Assembly: GCF_001905845.1 (NCBI RefSeq)
Contig: NZ_LIVZ01000007.1
Coordinates: 310,001-374,000, forward strand
From: Streptomyces sp. TSRI0107
Lineage (GTDB): Bacteria > Actinomycetota > Actinomycetes > Streptomycetales > Streptomycetaceae
Length of the DNA: 64,000 bases
Direction: 5' to 3'
Shown: in pieces, positions 1 to 9,289 of the stretch
Layout: each line of letters begins with the position of its first letter
Position numbering within the stretch: position 1 is the stretch's first letter
Program-made: the position numbers and the translations under genes
Notes under the pieces: generated by a model
The model's input: only the letters and a program-made list of their open reading frames with translations
Told to the model about the DNA's origin: nothing
The model's database searches: none

Positions 1-1461
1 CATGGGCAGTTCCTCGGCGACGATGTCCTGCAGCCGGCCGTAGTCGTTGTCCGTCGCAGCGCGGTCGGACTCGGCGGCGGTGCGCGGGATGAGCGTGCCG
101 GTGATGGTGTTGTTGGCGTAGTTGTTGCCGAGCACGTTGCCCTCGCCGAAGAACGGGGCGGTGAAGTTGTCGGCGTCGGGGTAGTCGGGGACCCAGCCCT
201 TGACGTAGACGCCGTACTTGCCGGCTTCGATGTCCTTCTCGTACTGGCCGAAGGCGACGGACTTCACCTGGGCGTCGAACAGGCCGCTGGCGTTGAGCTG
301 GCCGGCGATGGCCTGCAACTCCTGGTCGGTGGCGGGGCCGTAGCGGGAGGGCGTCGACCAGAGGGTGAGCTTCACCTTGCCCTCGATGCCGTCGGCGCGC
401 AGCGCGGCGGCCGCCTTGGCCTTGGAGGGGCTGGCGCCGTAGGTGTCGAAGAACGCCGTGTTGTGGCCGGTGATGCCGGCCGGGATGATCGAGTACAGCG
501 GGGTCGCGGTGCCCTGGTAGACCTCGTCGATGAGGGCGTCGCGGTCGATGAGGTGGGCGATGGCCTTGCGGACCGAGAGCTTTCCGGCGACCGGGTCGTC
601 CATGTTGAAGACGAGGTGCTGGACTTCGGCGCTGGTGCCCTCGACGATCTCGACGCCCGCGTCGGAGTCGGCCTTCTCGATGTCGGCGATGTCGCCGGCG
701 CTCAGGCCTCGGTAGGCGATGTCTATCTCGTCGTCGAGCAGGGCCTGCTTCAGCGCGGTGCGGTCGCCGTGGAAGAACTTGAGGGTGATGCCGGAGTTGC
801 TGACGTCGGCGTTGCCCTGGTAGTGCTCGTTGACGGAGAAGACGGCCTGGTCGTCGTCGAAGGAGTCCAGCTTGTAGGGGCCGGAGCCGACCGCTTCGCC
901 GTCCTTGCGGAGCCCGGCGGCGTCGTAGGAGCGGTGGTTGACGATGGAGCCGGCACCGGAGGCGATCTTGCTCGGGAAGGTGGCGTCGGCGACCTTGAGC
1001 TTGAAGACCACGGTCTTGTCGTCCGGCGTCTCGACCGAGTCGAGCATCGGGAACATGATCGCCGGGCCGTCGGCGTCGTTGATCTTCAGCATGCGGTCGA
1101 AGGAGAACTTGACGTCCTGCGAGGTGAGCGAGTCACCGTTGCTGAACTTCAGGCCGTCCTTGAGCGTGCACTTGTACGTCTTGGTCGAGGTGTCGGTGAA
1201 GGTGCATTCCTCCGCCGCCTCGGGCTGCGGCTCGGTGCCTCCGTTGGGGAAGCTGAGCAGCGACTGGAAGACGTTGTTGAACAACAGCCAGGAGCCGGGG
1301 TCGTAGCCGGAGGCGGGGTCCGTGGCCAGGACGTCGTCGGACATCCCCATGACGATGGAGGAGCCGTTGTCCCCGGCGTCACCGTCTTCCGACCCGCATC
1401 CGGTCAGCAGGCCGGAGGCCAGGCCCGCGGCGAGGGGCAGGACCGGCCACTGCTTGCGCAT
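1..1461 (-). CDS. Peptide-type ABC transporter substrate-binding lipoprotein (3' end outside window)
   Basis: Extracellular solute-binding protein of family 5 (OppA/DppA-like), which captures oligopeptides or similar solutes for an ABC importer at the outer face of the membrane. The N-terminus is a lipoprotein signal: a short basic start (MRKQW), a hydrophobic core and the lipobox LLTGC with the lipidated Cys near residue 22. It then runs in parallel with the neighbouring paralogue, including the late DIVAE-[ED]-[LV]-P motif. 487 codons are visible; the paralogue suggests about 45 C-terminal residues lie beyond the left edge. It lies 72 bp downstream of the paralogue on the same strand, so co-transcription is likely. 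No permease or ATPase gene is visible. The substrate cannot be told from sequence. Confidence 0.9.
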   Translation of the reverse strand, partial: MRKQWPVLPLAAGLASGLLTGCGSEDGDAGDNGSSIVMGMSDDVLATDPASGYDPGSWLLFNNVFQSLLSFPNGGTEPQPEAAEECTFTDTSTKTYKCTLKDGLKFSNGDSLTSQDVKFSFDRMLKINDADGPAIMFPMLDSVETPDDKTVVFKLKVADATFPSKIASGAGSIVNHRSYDAAGLRKDGEAVGSGPYKLDSFDDDQAVFSVNEHYQGNADVSNSGITLKFFHGDRTALKQALLDDEIDIAYRGLSAGDIADIEKADSDAGVEIVEGTSAEVQHLVFNMDDPVAGKLSVRKAIAHLIDRDALIDEVYQGTATPLYSIIPAGITGHNTAFFDTYGASPSKAKAAAALRADGIEGKVKLTLWSTPSRYGPATDQELQAIAGQLNASGLFDAQVKSVAFGQYEKDIEAGKYGVYVKGWVPDYPDADNFTAPFFGEGNVLGNNYANNTITGTLIPRTAAESDRAATDNDYGRLQDIVAEELPM

Positions 1462-1533
1462 GTTCACTGCGTGTGCCTTACGTCGTTCTCTGGTTCCTGG
1501 GCGACCGTGCGGCGCCCGACGAGTGAAGTGGTG

Positions 1534-3138
1534 TCAGCCGCTCACACCGCGACCGAGCTCCCAGAGCTGGAGGGTCGAGGAGGAGTTGAGCGCGTAGGCG
1601 GTCCCGGTGATGTCGTCGCGGGCGGCGACGTACTGCTTGCCCTGCCACAGCGGGAGTACGGGGACGTCCTCGGCGACGATGTCCTGGATCTGCGTCAGGC
1701 TGTCGGCGGCGGAGAGCCGGTCGGCCTCGCGGCGGGACTGCGGGATCAGGCTGTTGCGGATCTGGCTGTTCGCGTACGGCGAGCCGAGGAAGTTGTCCTT
1801 GTCGAGGAACGGCGCGAGGTAGTTGTCGGCGTCCGGGAAGTCCGGGAACCAGCCCATGCCGTAGACGTCGTACTCGCCCTTCTGCTCGGCGGGGCGGAAC
1901 GTCGACCAGGGCGTGCCCTTGATGTCGACGTCGAACAGGCCGCTGTCGTTGAGCTGCTCACGCAGCAGCTCGAACTCCTTCTTCGTGGCCGCGCCGTAGT
2001 GGTCGGTCGTGTAGTGCAGGGTCAGCTTCACCGGGGTGGTGATGTCGGCCTTGGCGAGGATGTTGCGGGCCTTGGCGACGCTGGGGTCCTGGTAGCGGTT
2101 GAAGAACGAGTTGGAGTGGCCGGTGATGGTGGCCGGGACCAGCGAGTACAGCGGTTCGGCCTGGGAGCCGTAGACCTCGGAGACGATCTCGCCGCGGTTG
2201 ACGAGCTGGGCCATGGCCTGGCGGACGGCCTTGGTGCGGACGGTCGGGGCGTCGGTGTTGAAGGCCAGGTAGCGGATCTCCAGGCCGGGCATGTCGACGA
2301 GGTCGACGCCGTCGGGGGCGTCGGTGGTCAGCTGCTCGATCTGCTCGGGCGTCATGGTGCGCGTCATCAGGTCGATGTCGCCCTGTTCGACGGCGTCGGC
2401 CATGTCGGCGGCGTCCGTGTAGGAGACCAGCTCGACCTTGTCGTTGTTCACCTTCAAGGTGCCCTTGTAGTCGGGGTTCTTGGTGAACACGGCCTTGACC
2501 AGCTCGCCGTCCTTCTCCTCGGACTGCAGGGTGTACGGGCCGGAGCCGTCCACGGCGAAGCCGTCGCGCAGCTTGTCCTTGGCGTAGTCGTCGGGGTTGA
2601 CGATGCCGGCGACCGGGGTGGACAGCTTGAACGGGAAGGTCGCGTCGGCGGTCTTGAGGTGGAAGACGACCTCGCGGTCGCCCTGCGTCTCGACGGTGTC
2701 GATGGTGGACAGCAGGGCGAAGACACCGCTGTCGGCCTTGATGGCGCGGGCGCGGTCGATGGAGTACTTCACGTCGGCCGCGGTGATGGGATCGCCGTTC
2801 GCGAAGGTCAGGTCGTCGCGCAGCCGGCAGACGTAGCGTTCGTTGCCGGTGTCGGTGAATCCGCAGCTCTCGGCGGCCTCGGGGACCGGTTCGCCCTCGC
2901 CGCGGGGCTGGATCATCAGGGTCTGCACGGTCTGACGCAGGACGTTCCAGGTGCCGACGTCGTAGGCGTAGGCGGGGTCGAGGGGCGCGGGAGCGTCCTT
3001 CGAGGCGATGAACCGGTCGGTGGTGCCGACGACGATGGCGTCCCCGCCGCCGCTCCCGCTGTCGGATCCGCCGCAGGCGGCCAGCGCGGGTGCGAGCAGG
3101 CCGACCACGGCCGGCAGCACCAAAGTCTTGCGGTTCAT
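1534..3138 (-). CDS. Peptide-type ABC transporter substrate-binding lipoprotein
   Basis: Family 5 extracellular solute-binding protein of 534 residues, a normal length for the family. The start is set at MNRKTL because a GGAG ribosome site precedes it and the lipoprotein signal begins there: MNRKTLVLPAVVGLLAPAL followed by the lipobox LAAC and a Ser/Gly linker. The body has typical family 5 features, with a DLTFANGDPITAADVKYSI segment (the 'trait' signature of peptide-binding proteins) after about residue 100 and a late Trp/Tyr-rich ligand-pocket region (YGMGWFPDFPDADNY). It precedes a paralogue on the same strand; the pair probably arose by tandem duplication. Membrane components are not in view. 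Confidence 0.92.
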   Translation of the reverse strand: MNRKTLVLPAVVGLLAPALAACGGSDSGSGGGDAIVVGTTDRFIASKDAPAPLDPAYAYDVGTWNVLRQTVQTLMIQPRGEGEPVPEAAESCGFTDTGNERYVCRLRDDLTFANGDPITAADVKYSIDRARAIKADSGVFALLSTIDTVETQGDREVVFHLKTADATFPFKLSTPVAGIVNPDDYAKDKLRDGFAVDGSGPYTLQSEEKDGELVKAVFTKNPDYKGTLKVNNDKVELVSYTDAADMADAVEQGDIDLMTRTMTPEQIEQLTTDAPDGVDLVDMPGLEIRYLAFNTDAPTVRTKAVRQAMAQLVNRGEIVSEVYGSQAEPLYSLVPATITGHSNSFFNRYQDPSVAKARNILAKADITTPVKLTLHYTTDHYGAATKKEFELLREQLNDSGLFDVDIKGTPWSTFRPAEQKGEYDVYGMGWFPDFPDADNYLAPFLDKDNFLGSPYANSQIRNSLIPQSRREADRLSAADSLTQIQDIVAEDVPVLPLWQGKQYVAARDDITGTAYALNSSSTLQLWELGRGVSG

Positions 3139-3563
3139 GCTCGAGTTTCTCCAGAGCTGTCGAGTCCGTGTATCCGGCATGCGGGGGTGTCGCAGCGGAT
3201 CACGGGAGCAGGGGGGGTGATGTTCTCGCGTCGAGATTAGTGCGCGCCCGCACCGGGGTTGACAGCCACTGGAGTTGAACGTCCATCACGGAGCGAAACC
3301 GGGCGTGGACGCACCGAAAACCCGACAGGGGAAGGATTCGTGCAGCGTCTCACCAATCGGGACACAAGGGCACGGCGGAATCCGCAGGAAGGGGGCAAGG
3401 AGCAGCCCCTGGGCAGGCTGTCGAGACCCACCGGCGTGACGAACGTCATACCCTCGACGGGGAGGGGGACGCACTGGAATTCGGCCACGGGGAGCGATTC
3501 GAATTCCCTTGTGGGCGCGTCGGTGAATTCGAGGCCTATCGCCGCTGCACGGTGGGTGAAGAC
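3139..3563. other. Intergenic region without a supportable gene
   Basis: This gap holds the upstream region of the peptide-binding protein gene and the downstream region of the HAD gene. Short open frames exist on both strands, up to about 100 codons, but none has a convincing ribosome site or recognisable protein. Several GAATTC motifs and a lower GC content than the surrounding genes suggest non-coding DNA. I see no clear terminator hairpin. Confidence 0.5.
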
Positions 3564-4265
3564 CTAGGGCATTTCCGTCATCAGGCCGCGCAGAAAAGCG
3601 AGGTCGACCTCTTCGAGGGAGGTCACCACGGTGCGCCGGGCGGCGGGGGCGATGGGGGCGACGGACGGCACCGCGACCACCCGGCAGCCGGCGGCCTCGG
3701 CCGCGGCCACACCGGTCGCCGTGTCCTCGACGACCGCGCACCTGGAGGGTTCGGCGCCGAGTCCGGCGGCGGCCAGCAGATACGGGTCGGGGTGCGGCTT
3801 GGTGCGCGGCACCTCGTCACCGGCGACGGTCAGGGTGAAGTGCTGGGGGCCGAGGGTGGTGAGCACCCGGTCGATGATGCGCCGGTGAGAGGCGGAGACC
3901 AGGGCCGTGGGGATCTCGTGCGCGGCCAGTTCGGCGAGCAGCCGGGTGGCTCCCGGCATCAGCGGCAGCGTCCGGTCGATGCGGTCCTCGAACCCCTGGT
4001 TGAGCAGGACGGTCAGTTCGGCGAGGGTGATGTCCGCGCCGGTCGCCTCGATGAGGAACCCCGCGCTGCGGCTCATGGGGCCGCCGACGACGACATGGCG
4101 CCAGGAGTCGTCGAGGGCGTGTCCGAGGCCGGCGAAGACCTCGACCTCGACGTCCCACCAGAAGCCCTCGGTGTCCACCAGGGTGCCGTCCATGTCGAGG
4201 AGCACGGCCTGCAGGGCGGAGCCTTCGGCCGTACGGGTGCCGAGCGCGGGGACGGTGGTCGTCAT
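3564..4265 (-). CDS. HAD-superfamily hydrolase (phosphoglycolate phosphatase/beta-phosphoglucomutase-like)
   Basis: Cytoplasmic HAD phosphatase of 233 residues, subfamily IA by its cap layout. Motif I is DMDGTLVDTEG near residue 25, with the nucleophilic first Asp. Motif II is the Ser in LVSASHRR, motif III is the Lys in KPHPDPYLL, and motif IV is VVEDTATGV. The DGTLVDTE arrangement and KPxPDxYL loop resemble beta-phosphoglucomutase and 2-deoxyglucose-6-phosphatase relatives, so a small sugar phosphate is a fair guess for substrate. AAGGAGGT lies 8 bp before the ATG. It follows metH on the same strand, but hairpins between the two suggest separate transcription. Confidence 0.9.
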   Translation of the reverse strand: MTTTVPALGTRTAEGSALQAVLLDMDGTLVDTEGFWWDVEVEVFAGLGHALDDSWRHVVVGGPMSRSAGFLIEATGADITLAELTVLLNQGFEDRIDRTLPLMPGATRLLAELAAHEIPTALVSASHRRIIDRVLTTLGPQHFTLTVAGDEVPRTKPHPDPYLLAAAGLGAEPSRCAVVEDTATGVAAAEAAGCRVVAVPSVAPIAPAARRTVVTSLEEVDLAFLRGLMTEMP

Positions 4266-4291
4266 CCGGCGTACCTCCTTGAGGGACGACC

Positions 4292-4320
4292 AGGCCGGTT
4301 CCCGCGCGGGGAACCGGCCT
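4292..4320. terminator. Hairpin between metH and the HAD gene
   Basis: AGGCCGGTTCCC and GGGAACCGGCCT form a perfect 12-bp stem with a 5-nt loop, just upstream of the HAD start. It may act as a second terminator after metH or as a structure in the HAD leader. No T-tract follows, as is usual in Streptomyces. Confidence 0.55.
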
Positions 4321-4390
4321 GCAGTGGACCGACCAGTGTACGACTCCGGCAGGGGAATCGCCTCGTTTGAACGTCGGACGGCGGGGCACT

Positions 4391-4434
4391 CCGCGAGGAC
4401 CGCCGGGGGTCGGTGTCCCGTGCGGTCCTCGCGG
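4391..4434 (-). terminator. Probable metH transcription terminator
   Basis: CCGCGAGGACCGC pairs with GCGGTCCTCGCGG, a perfect 13-bp stem around an 18-nt loop, starting 29 bp beyond the metH stop codon. Position and strength fit a factor-independent terminator of the GC-rich actinomycete type. Confidence 0.7.
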
Positions 4435-4463
4435 GGTGTGCCGGGTGGGGCCCGGCGCCGTGC

Positions 4464-7400
4464 TCAGCGGGCGTTGAAGTACTTGGCCTCGGGGTGGTGG
4501 ATGACGATCGCGTCCGTGGACTGCTCGGGGTGGAGCTGGAACTCCTCGGACAGCTGGACGCCGATGCGCTCCGGCTGGAGCAGGTCCGCGATCTTGCCGC
4601 GGTCCTCCAGGTTCGGGCAGGCGCCGTAGCCGAGGGAGAAGCGGGCGCCGCGGTACTTCAGGGCGAACATGTCCTCGATGGCGGCCGGGTCCTCACCGGC
4701 GAAGCCCAGCTCGGAGCGGACCCGGGCGTGCCAGTACTCGGCGAGCGCCTCGGCCAACTGGACGGACAGGCCGTGCAGTTCGAGGTAGTCGCGGTAGGAG
4801 TCGGACGCGAAGAGCTTCGCGGTCTCCTCGCCGATGCGGGAGCCGACGGTGACGACCTGGAGGCCGACGACGTCCGTCTCGCCGGACTCCTCCGGGCGGA
4901 AGAAGTCGGCGAGGCACAGCCGGCGGCCGCGGCGCTGGCGCGGGAAGGTGAACCGGGTGCGCTCGTTGCCGGCCTCGTCCAGGATGATCAGGTCGTCGTC
5001 CTTGGAGACGCACGGGAAGTAGCCGTAGACGACGGCCGCCTCCAGGAGGTTCTCCGTCTGGAGCTTGTCCAGCAGGCCGCGCAGCCGCGGCCGGCCGTCG
5101 GTCTCGACCAGTTCCTCGTACGTCGGTCCCTCGCCGGTGCGGGCCTGCTTCAGGCCCCACTGGCCCTTGAACAGCGCGCCCTCGTCCAGCCAGGAGGCGT
5201 ACTCCTTGAGCTGGATGCCCTTGACGACGCGGGTGCCCCAGAACGGCGGCGTCGGCACCGGGTTGTCGGTGGCGACGTCGGAGCGGACGTGCCCCTCCTC
5301 CGGGCGCTCCTCGACCTCGACTGCGGCGGCCCGCACCCGGCGCTGGCGCAGCTCGGGCAGCTTGGCGCCGGGCACGCCCCGCTTGACGCCGATGAGGGCG
5401 TCCATCAGGCGCAGGCCCTCGAACGCGTCGCGGGCGTAGCGGACTTCGCCCTCGTAGATCTCGTGCAGGTCCTGCTCGACGTAGGCGCGGGTGAGGGCGG
5501 CGCCGCCGAGGATGACGGGGTAGGAGGCGGCGAGGCCGCGGGTGTTCAGTTCCTCCAGGTTCTCCTTCATGATCACGGTGGACTTGACCAGGAGGCCGGA
5601 CATGCCGATGACGTCGGCCCGGTGTTCCTCGGCGGCGTCCAGGATCGCGGAGACCGGCTGCTTGATGCCGAGGTTGACGACGTTGTAGCCGTTGTTGGAG
5701 AGGATGATGTCGACGAGGTTCTTGCCGATGTCGTGGACGTCGCCGCGCACGGTGGCGAGGACGATGGTGCCCTTGCCCGCCTCGTCGGTCTTCTCCATGT
5801 GCGGCTCCAGGTGGGCCACGGCGGTCTTCATGACCTCCGCGGACTGGAGCACGAACGGCAGCTGCATCTGGCCGGAGCCGAACAGCTCGCCGACCACCTT
5901 CATGCCGTCCAGCAGGGTCTCGTTGACGATGTCGAGGGCGGGGCGTTCCTTCAGCGCCTCGTCGAGGTCGGCTTCGAGGCCGTTGCGCTCGCCGTCGATG
6001 ATGCGGCGCTTGAGGCGCTCGTCCAGCGGCAGCGCGGCCAGTTCCTCGGCCTTGCCGGCCTTCAGCGACTTGGCGGTGGCGCCCTCGAAGAGCTGCATCA
6101 GCTTCTGCAGCGGGTCGTAGCCCTCGCCGCGGCGGTCGTAGATGAGGTCGAGGGCGGTGTTCACCTGCTCCTCGTCGAAGCGGGCGATCGGCAGGATCTT
6201 GGACGCGTGGACGATCGCGGAGTCCAGGCCGGCCTTGACGCACTCGTCGAGGAAGACGGAGTTCAGCAGGATGCGGGCGGCCGGGTTCAGGCCGAAGGAG
6301 ATGTTCGACAGGCCCAGGGTGGTCTGCACCTTGGGGTGGCGGCGCTTGAGTTCGCGGATCGCCTCGATGGTGGCGAGGCCGTCCTTGCGGGACTCCTCCT
6401 GGCCGGTACAGATGGTGAAGGTCAGGGTGTCGATGAGGATGTCCTCCTCACGGATGCCCCAGTTGCCGGTCAGGTCGTCGATGAGCCGTTCGGCGATCTC
6501 GACCTTCTTCTCCGGCGTGCGGGCCTGGCCTTCCTCGTCGATCGTGAGCGCGATCAGGGCGGCGCCGTGCTCGCGGGCGAGCTGGGTGACGCGCGCGAAG
6601 CGGGACTCGGGGCCGTCGCCGTCCTCGTAGTTCACGGAGTTGATCACCGCGCGGCCACCGAGCTTCTCCAGGCCGGCCTGGATGACGTCGACCTCGGTGG
6701 AGTCCAGCACGATGGGCAGCGTGGAGGCGGTGGCGAAGCGGCCGGCCAGCTCCTCCATGTCGGCGACGCCGTCGCGGCCGACGTAGTCCACGCACAGGTC
6801 GAGCATGTGGGCGCCCTCGCGGATCTGCTCCCGGGCCATCTCCACGCAGTCGTCCCAGCGGGCCTCCAGCATGGCCTCGCGGAACTTCTTGGAGCCGTTG
6901 GCGTTGGTGCGCTCGCCGATGGCCAGGTAGGAGGTGTCCTGTCGGAACGGCACCGACTGGTAGAGGGAGGCGGCGCCCGGCTCGGGGCGGGGGTCGCGCT
7001 CGGCCGGGGTGAGGTCGCGGACCCGCTCGACCACCTGGCGCAGGTGTTCCGGGGTCGTGCCGCAGCAGCCGCCGACGAGGGACAGGCCGTAGTCGCGGAC
7101 GAAGTTCTCCTGCGCGTCGGCCAGCTCGGGCGCGCTCAGCGGGTAGTAGGCCCCGTCCTTGGTCAGCTCCGGCAGGCCGGCGTTGGGCATGGCGGACAGC
7201 GGGACGCGGGCGTGCCGGGACAGATGGCGCAGGTGCTCGCTCATCTCGGCGGGGCCGGTCGCGCAGTTCAGGCCGATCATGTCGATGCCGAGCGGTTCCA
7301 GCGCGGTCAGCGCGGCACCGATCTCCGAGCCGAGCAGCATGGTGCCGGTGGTCTCGACGGTCACCGAGACGATCAGCGGTACGTCGTACCCGGCGGTCTC

Positions 7401-7976
7401 CATCGCGCGGCGGGCGGCGATGACCGAGGCCTTGGTCTGGAGGAGGTCCTGGGTGGTCTCGACGATCAGGGCGTCGGCGCCGCCGGCGAGCAGGCCCTCG
7501 GCGTTCTGCTGGTAGGCGTCGCGGATCGCGCGGAAGGTGGTGTGGCCGAGGGTGGGCAGCTTGGTGCCGGGGCCCATGGAGCCGAGCACCCAGCGCTGCC
7601 GGCCGTCGCGGGCGGTGTACTCGTCGGCGGCCTCGCGGGCGATCCGGGCACCCGCCTCGGACAGTTCCAGCACCCGTTCGGGGATGTCGTACTCCGCCAT
7701 CGCGGTGAGGTTGGCGCCGAAGGTGTTGGTCTCGACGCAGTCGACGCCGGCCGCGAAGTAGGCGTCGTGGACGTGGCGGACGATGTCGGGCCGGGTGACG
7801 TTCAGGACCTCGTTGCAGCCCTCGAGGTTCTGGAAGTCCTCGAGGGTGGGTTCCTGGGCCTGGAGCATCGTGCCCATCGCTCCGTCGGCGACCACCACAC
7901 GGGTGGCGAGCGCCTGTCGGAGCGCGGACGCACGGGTCCGGCTGTCGGCGGAAGGGGTCGGCGGCAACGAGGCCAT
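4464..7976 (-). CDS. metH: Cobalamin-dependent methionine synthase
   Basis: Transfers the methyl group of 5-methyltetrahydrofolate to homocysteine through cobalamin, making methionine in the cytoplasm. At 1170 residues it has all four MetH modules. The homocysteine-binding barrel begins with VVADGAMGTML near residue 30 and has zinc cysteines in LNCATGP and GGCCGTTPEH. The pterin-binding domain starts at AIGERTNANGSKKF. The B12 domain has the DVHDIG motif near residue 747, whose His ligates cobalt. The C-terminal activation domain carries SLGYGACPN, which matches the RxxxGYxxCP S-adenosylmethionine signature. The gene stands alone with its own terminator. Identification is secure. Confidence 0.98.
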   Translation of the reverse strand: MASLPPTPSADSRTRASALRQALATRVVVADGAMGTMLQAQEPTLEDFQNLEGCNEVLNVTRPDIVRHVHDAYFAAGVDCVETNTFGANLTAMAEYDIPERVLELSEAGARIAREAADEYTARDGRQRWVLGSMGPGTKLPTLGHTTFRAIRDAYQQNAEGLLAGGADALIVETTQDLLQTKASVIAARRAMETAGYDVPLIVSVTVETTGTMLLGSEIGAALTALEPLGIDMIGLNCATGPAEMSEHLRHLSRHARVPLSAMPNAGLPELTKDGAYYPLSAPELADAQENFVRDYGLSLVGGCCGTTPEHLRQVVERVRDLTPAERDPRPEPGAASLYQSVPFRQDTSYLAIGERTNANGSKKFREAMLEARWDDCVEMAREQIREGAHMLDLCVDYVGRDGVADMEELAGRFATASTLPIVLDSTEVDVIQAGLEKLGGRAVINSVNYEDGDGPESRFARVTQLAREHGAALIALTIDEEGQARTPEKKVEIAERLIDDLTGNWGIREEDILIDTLTFTICTGQEESRKDGLATIEAIRELKRRHPKVQTTLGLSNISFGLNPAARILLNSVFLDECVKAGLDSAIVHASKILPIARFDEEQVNTALDLIYDRRGEGYDPLQKLMQLFEGATAKSLKAGKAEELAALPLDERLKRRIIDGERNGLEADLDEALKERPALDIVNETLLDGMKVVGELFGSGQMQLPFVLQSAEVMKTAVAHLEPHMEKTDEAGKGTIVLATVRGDVHDIGKNLVDIILSNNGYNVVNLGIKQPVSAILDAAEEHRADVIGMSGLLVKSTVIMKENLEELNTRGLAASYPVILGGAALTRAYVEQDLHEIYEGEVRYARDAFEGLRLMDALIGVKRGVPGAKLPELRQRRVRAAAVEVEERPEEGHVRSDVATDNPVPTPPFWGTRVVKGIQLKEYASWLDEGALFKGQWGLKQARTGEGPTYEELVETDGRPRLRGLLDKLQTENLLEAAVVYGYFPCVSKDDDLIILDEAGNERTRFTFPRQRRGRRLCLADFFRPEESGETDVVGLQVVTVGSRIGEETAKLFASDSYRDYLELHGLSVQLAEALAEYWHARVRSELGFAGEDPAAIEDMFALKYRGARFSLGYGACPNLEDRGKIADLLQPERIGVQLSEEFQLHPEQSTDAIVIHHPEAKYFNAR

Positions 7977-8232
7977 GTAGGGGCTCCCTGAGATGCGACG
8001 GCTGTCGGCTTTGCGTCACCTCGGGCACGGTCGGGGACCGTCCCGGGGCGGGCGCACGTCGTCAGGGTAACCGGCGTCCGGGGCCTAAGGTCAGGGGCGT
8101 CCACGAGGCGGACGAAGATGTCGTGCCGGGAAGCCGACGGGAGCTTCTACCGATGACTTTCGGCCACCGCCGGTGGACGCGGGGCGAACAACTGCCGACC
8201 GACCATTAGCGAGAGGTCGGCATCGACCGGTA
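7977..8232. other. Divergent promoter region metH / gylR
   Basis: About 325 bp separate the metH start from the gylR start. The metH side would give a GC-rich leader. I looked for cobalamin and SAM riboswitch cores there and could not recognise any. The gylR side carries the proposed GylR operator, annotated separately. Confidence 0.5.
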
Positions 8233-8249
8233 GTGTTCGACAATGCCGA
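8233..8249 (+). promoter_or_regulatory. Proposed GylR operator upstream of gylR
   Basis: GTGTTCGACAATGCCGA lies 54 bp before the gylR start. Exactly the same 17 bases occur, inverted, in the glpF promoter region. GylR is known in S. coelicolor to repress both its own gene and the glycerol operon; that this sequence is the contact site is inferred from its recurrence at the two expected promoters and nowhere else noticed. Confidence 0.65.
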
Positions 8250-8302
8250 ACGGCGGCAGCGACGTCGGCTCGACGGTCGAGGGAGACGGAGGCAGGACGG
8301 CG

Positions 8303-9067
8303 ATGGCACGGAACATCCAGTCGCTCGAGCGGGCGGCCGCGATGCTGCGCCTGCTCGCGGGCGGGGAACGACGGCTCGGCCTGTCGGACATCGCCTCGTC
8401 CCTGGGCCTCGCCAAGGGCACCGCGCACGGGATCCTGCGCACCCTCCAGCAGGAGGGCTTCGTCGAGCAGGACGACGCCTCCGGGCGCTACCAGCTGGGC
8501 GCGGAGCTGCTGCGACTGGGCACCACCTATCTCGACGTGCACGAGCTGCGGGCCCGGGCCCTGGTGTGGACCGACGACCTGGCCCGCGCCAGCGGCGAGA
8601 GCGTCCATCTGGGTGTGCTGCACCAGCAGGGCGTGCTGATCGTCCACCATGTCTTCCGCCCCGACGACAGCCGGCAGGTGCTGGAGATCGGCGCCATGCA
8701 GCCGCTGCACTGCACGGCGCTCGGCAAGGTGCTGTCCGCCTACGACCCGGTCGCCCACAGCGAGGCCGTCGAGGCCGACCGCAAGGCCTTCACCGACCGC
8801 ACCGTCTGCGATCTGGAGCCCTTCGAGCAGATCCTCGACTTCACCCGGGCACGCGGCTACGCGGCCGACGTGGAGGAGACCTGGGAGGGCGTGGCGTCCA
8901 TCGCCGCCCCGATCCACGACCGGCGGCGGATGCCGGTCGGCGCGGTCGGCATCACCGGGGCCGTGGAACGCGTCTGCCGGGACGGCGAGCTGCGTCCCGA
9001 GCTGATCGCCGCGGTACGGGACTGTGCCCGCGCGGTGTCGCGGGACCTGGGCGCGGGGCGCTTCTGA
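8303..9067 (+). CDS. gylR: IclR-family repressor of glycerol catabolism, GylR
   Basis: Transcriptional regulator of the glycerol operon, induced by glycerol 3-phosphate or glycerol in S. coelicolor. The start at MARNIQSLERAA gives 254 residues, the known size of GylR. Residues 5-60 form the winged helix-turn-helix (GLSDIASSLGLAKGTAHGIL). The rest is the IclR effector domain, including the HHVFRP and LHCTALGKV segments typical of IclR proteins. It sits directly upstream of glpF-glpK-glpD on the same strand. A sequence shared by its own promoter and the glpF promoter supports autoregulation plus control of the operon. Confidence 0.95.
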   Translation: MARNIQSLERAAAMLRLLAGGERRLGLSDIASSLGLAKGTAHGILRTLQQEGFVEQDDASGRYQLGAELLRLGTTYLDVHELRARALVWTDDLARASGESVHLGVLHQQGVLIVHHVFRPDDSRQVLEIGAMQPLHCTALGKVLSAYDPVAHSEAVEADRKAFTDRTVCDLEPFEQILDFTRARGYAADVEETWEGVASIAAPIHDRRRMPVGAVGITGAVERVCRDGELRPELIAAVRDCARAVSRDLGAGRF

Positions 9068-9289
9068 GGCACGCGGCGGCCTGACGGCCGTACCGACTCG
9101 ACACATGAACACCGGGACGCCGAAGCGGCGTTCCGGTGATCGCCGTACCCTGAGACCGGACATTTCCGGCAAACCATACCCAGAGCGGCACTGAAGATCG
9201 ATAACTCATCGCGATCAATAACGATCGTATTTTCGATATCGGAACCCTTGACGCACGCCTGACGCCGGAGAAAGACTCCCGTCCATCGG
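9068..9289. other. Intergenic region gylR-glpF
   Basis: This non-coding stretch of about 365 bp in all is notably less GC-rich than its surroundings. An AT-richer block near 9200-9235 (GATCAATAACGATCG) is a plausible promoter or operator area. The proposed GylR operator lies at its downstream part, about 130 bp before the glpF start, leaving a long leader. Confidence 0.5.

Noticed and set aside
463..3240. A 925-codon open frame on the + strand across the peptide-binding genes
   Set aside because: It is an antisense shadow made possible by high GC; the encoded sequence is a Val/Gly/Asp/Arg-rich mix without family signals, while the opposite strand encodes two clear lipoproteins.
3237..3488. 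A small minus-strand gene of 83 codons (MAEFQCVPLP...)
   Set aside because: No ribosome site of quality and no similarity that I recognise; it overlaps several other equally weak frames.
4413..7991. A 1192-codon open frame opposite metH
   Set aside because: Antisense of metH with the same low-complexity Leu/Gly/Ala/Asp composition and no recognisable domain.
7977..8232. A cobalamin or SAM riboswitch before metH
   Set aside because: No conserved B12-box or SAM-core bases could be recognised by eye in the leader on the minus strand.
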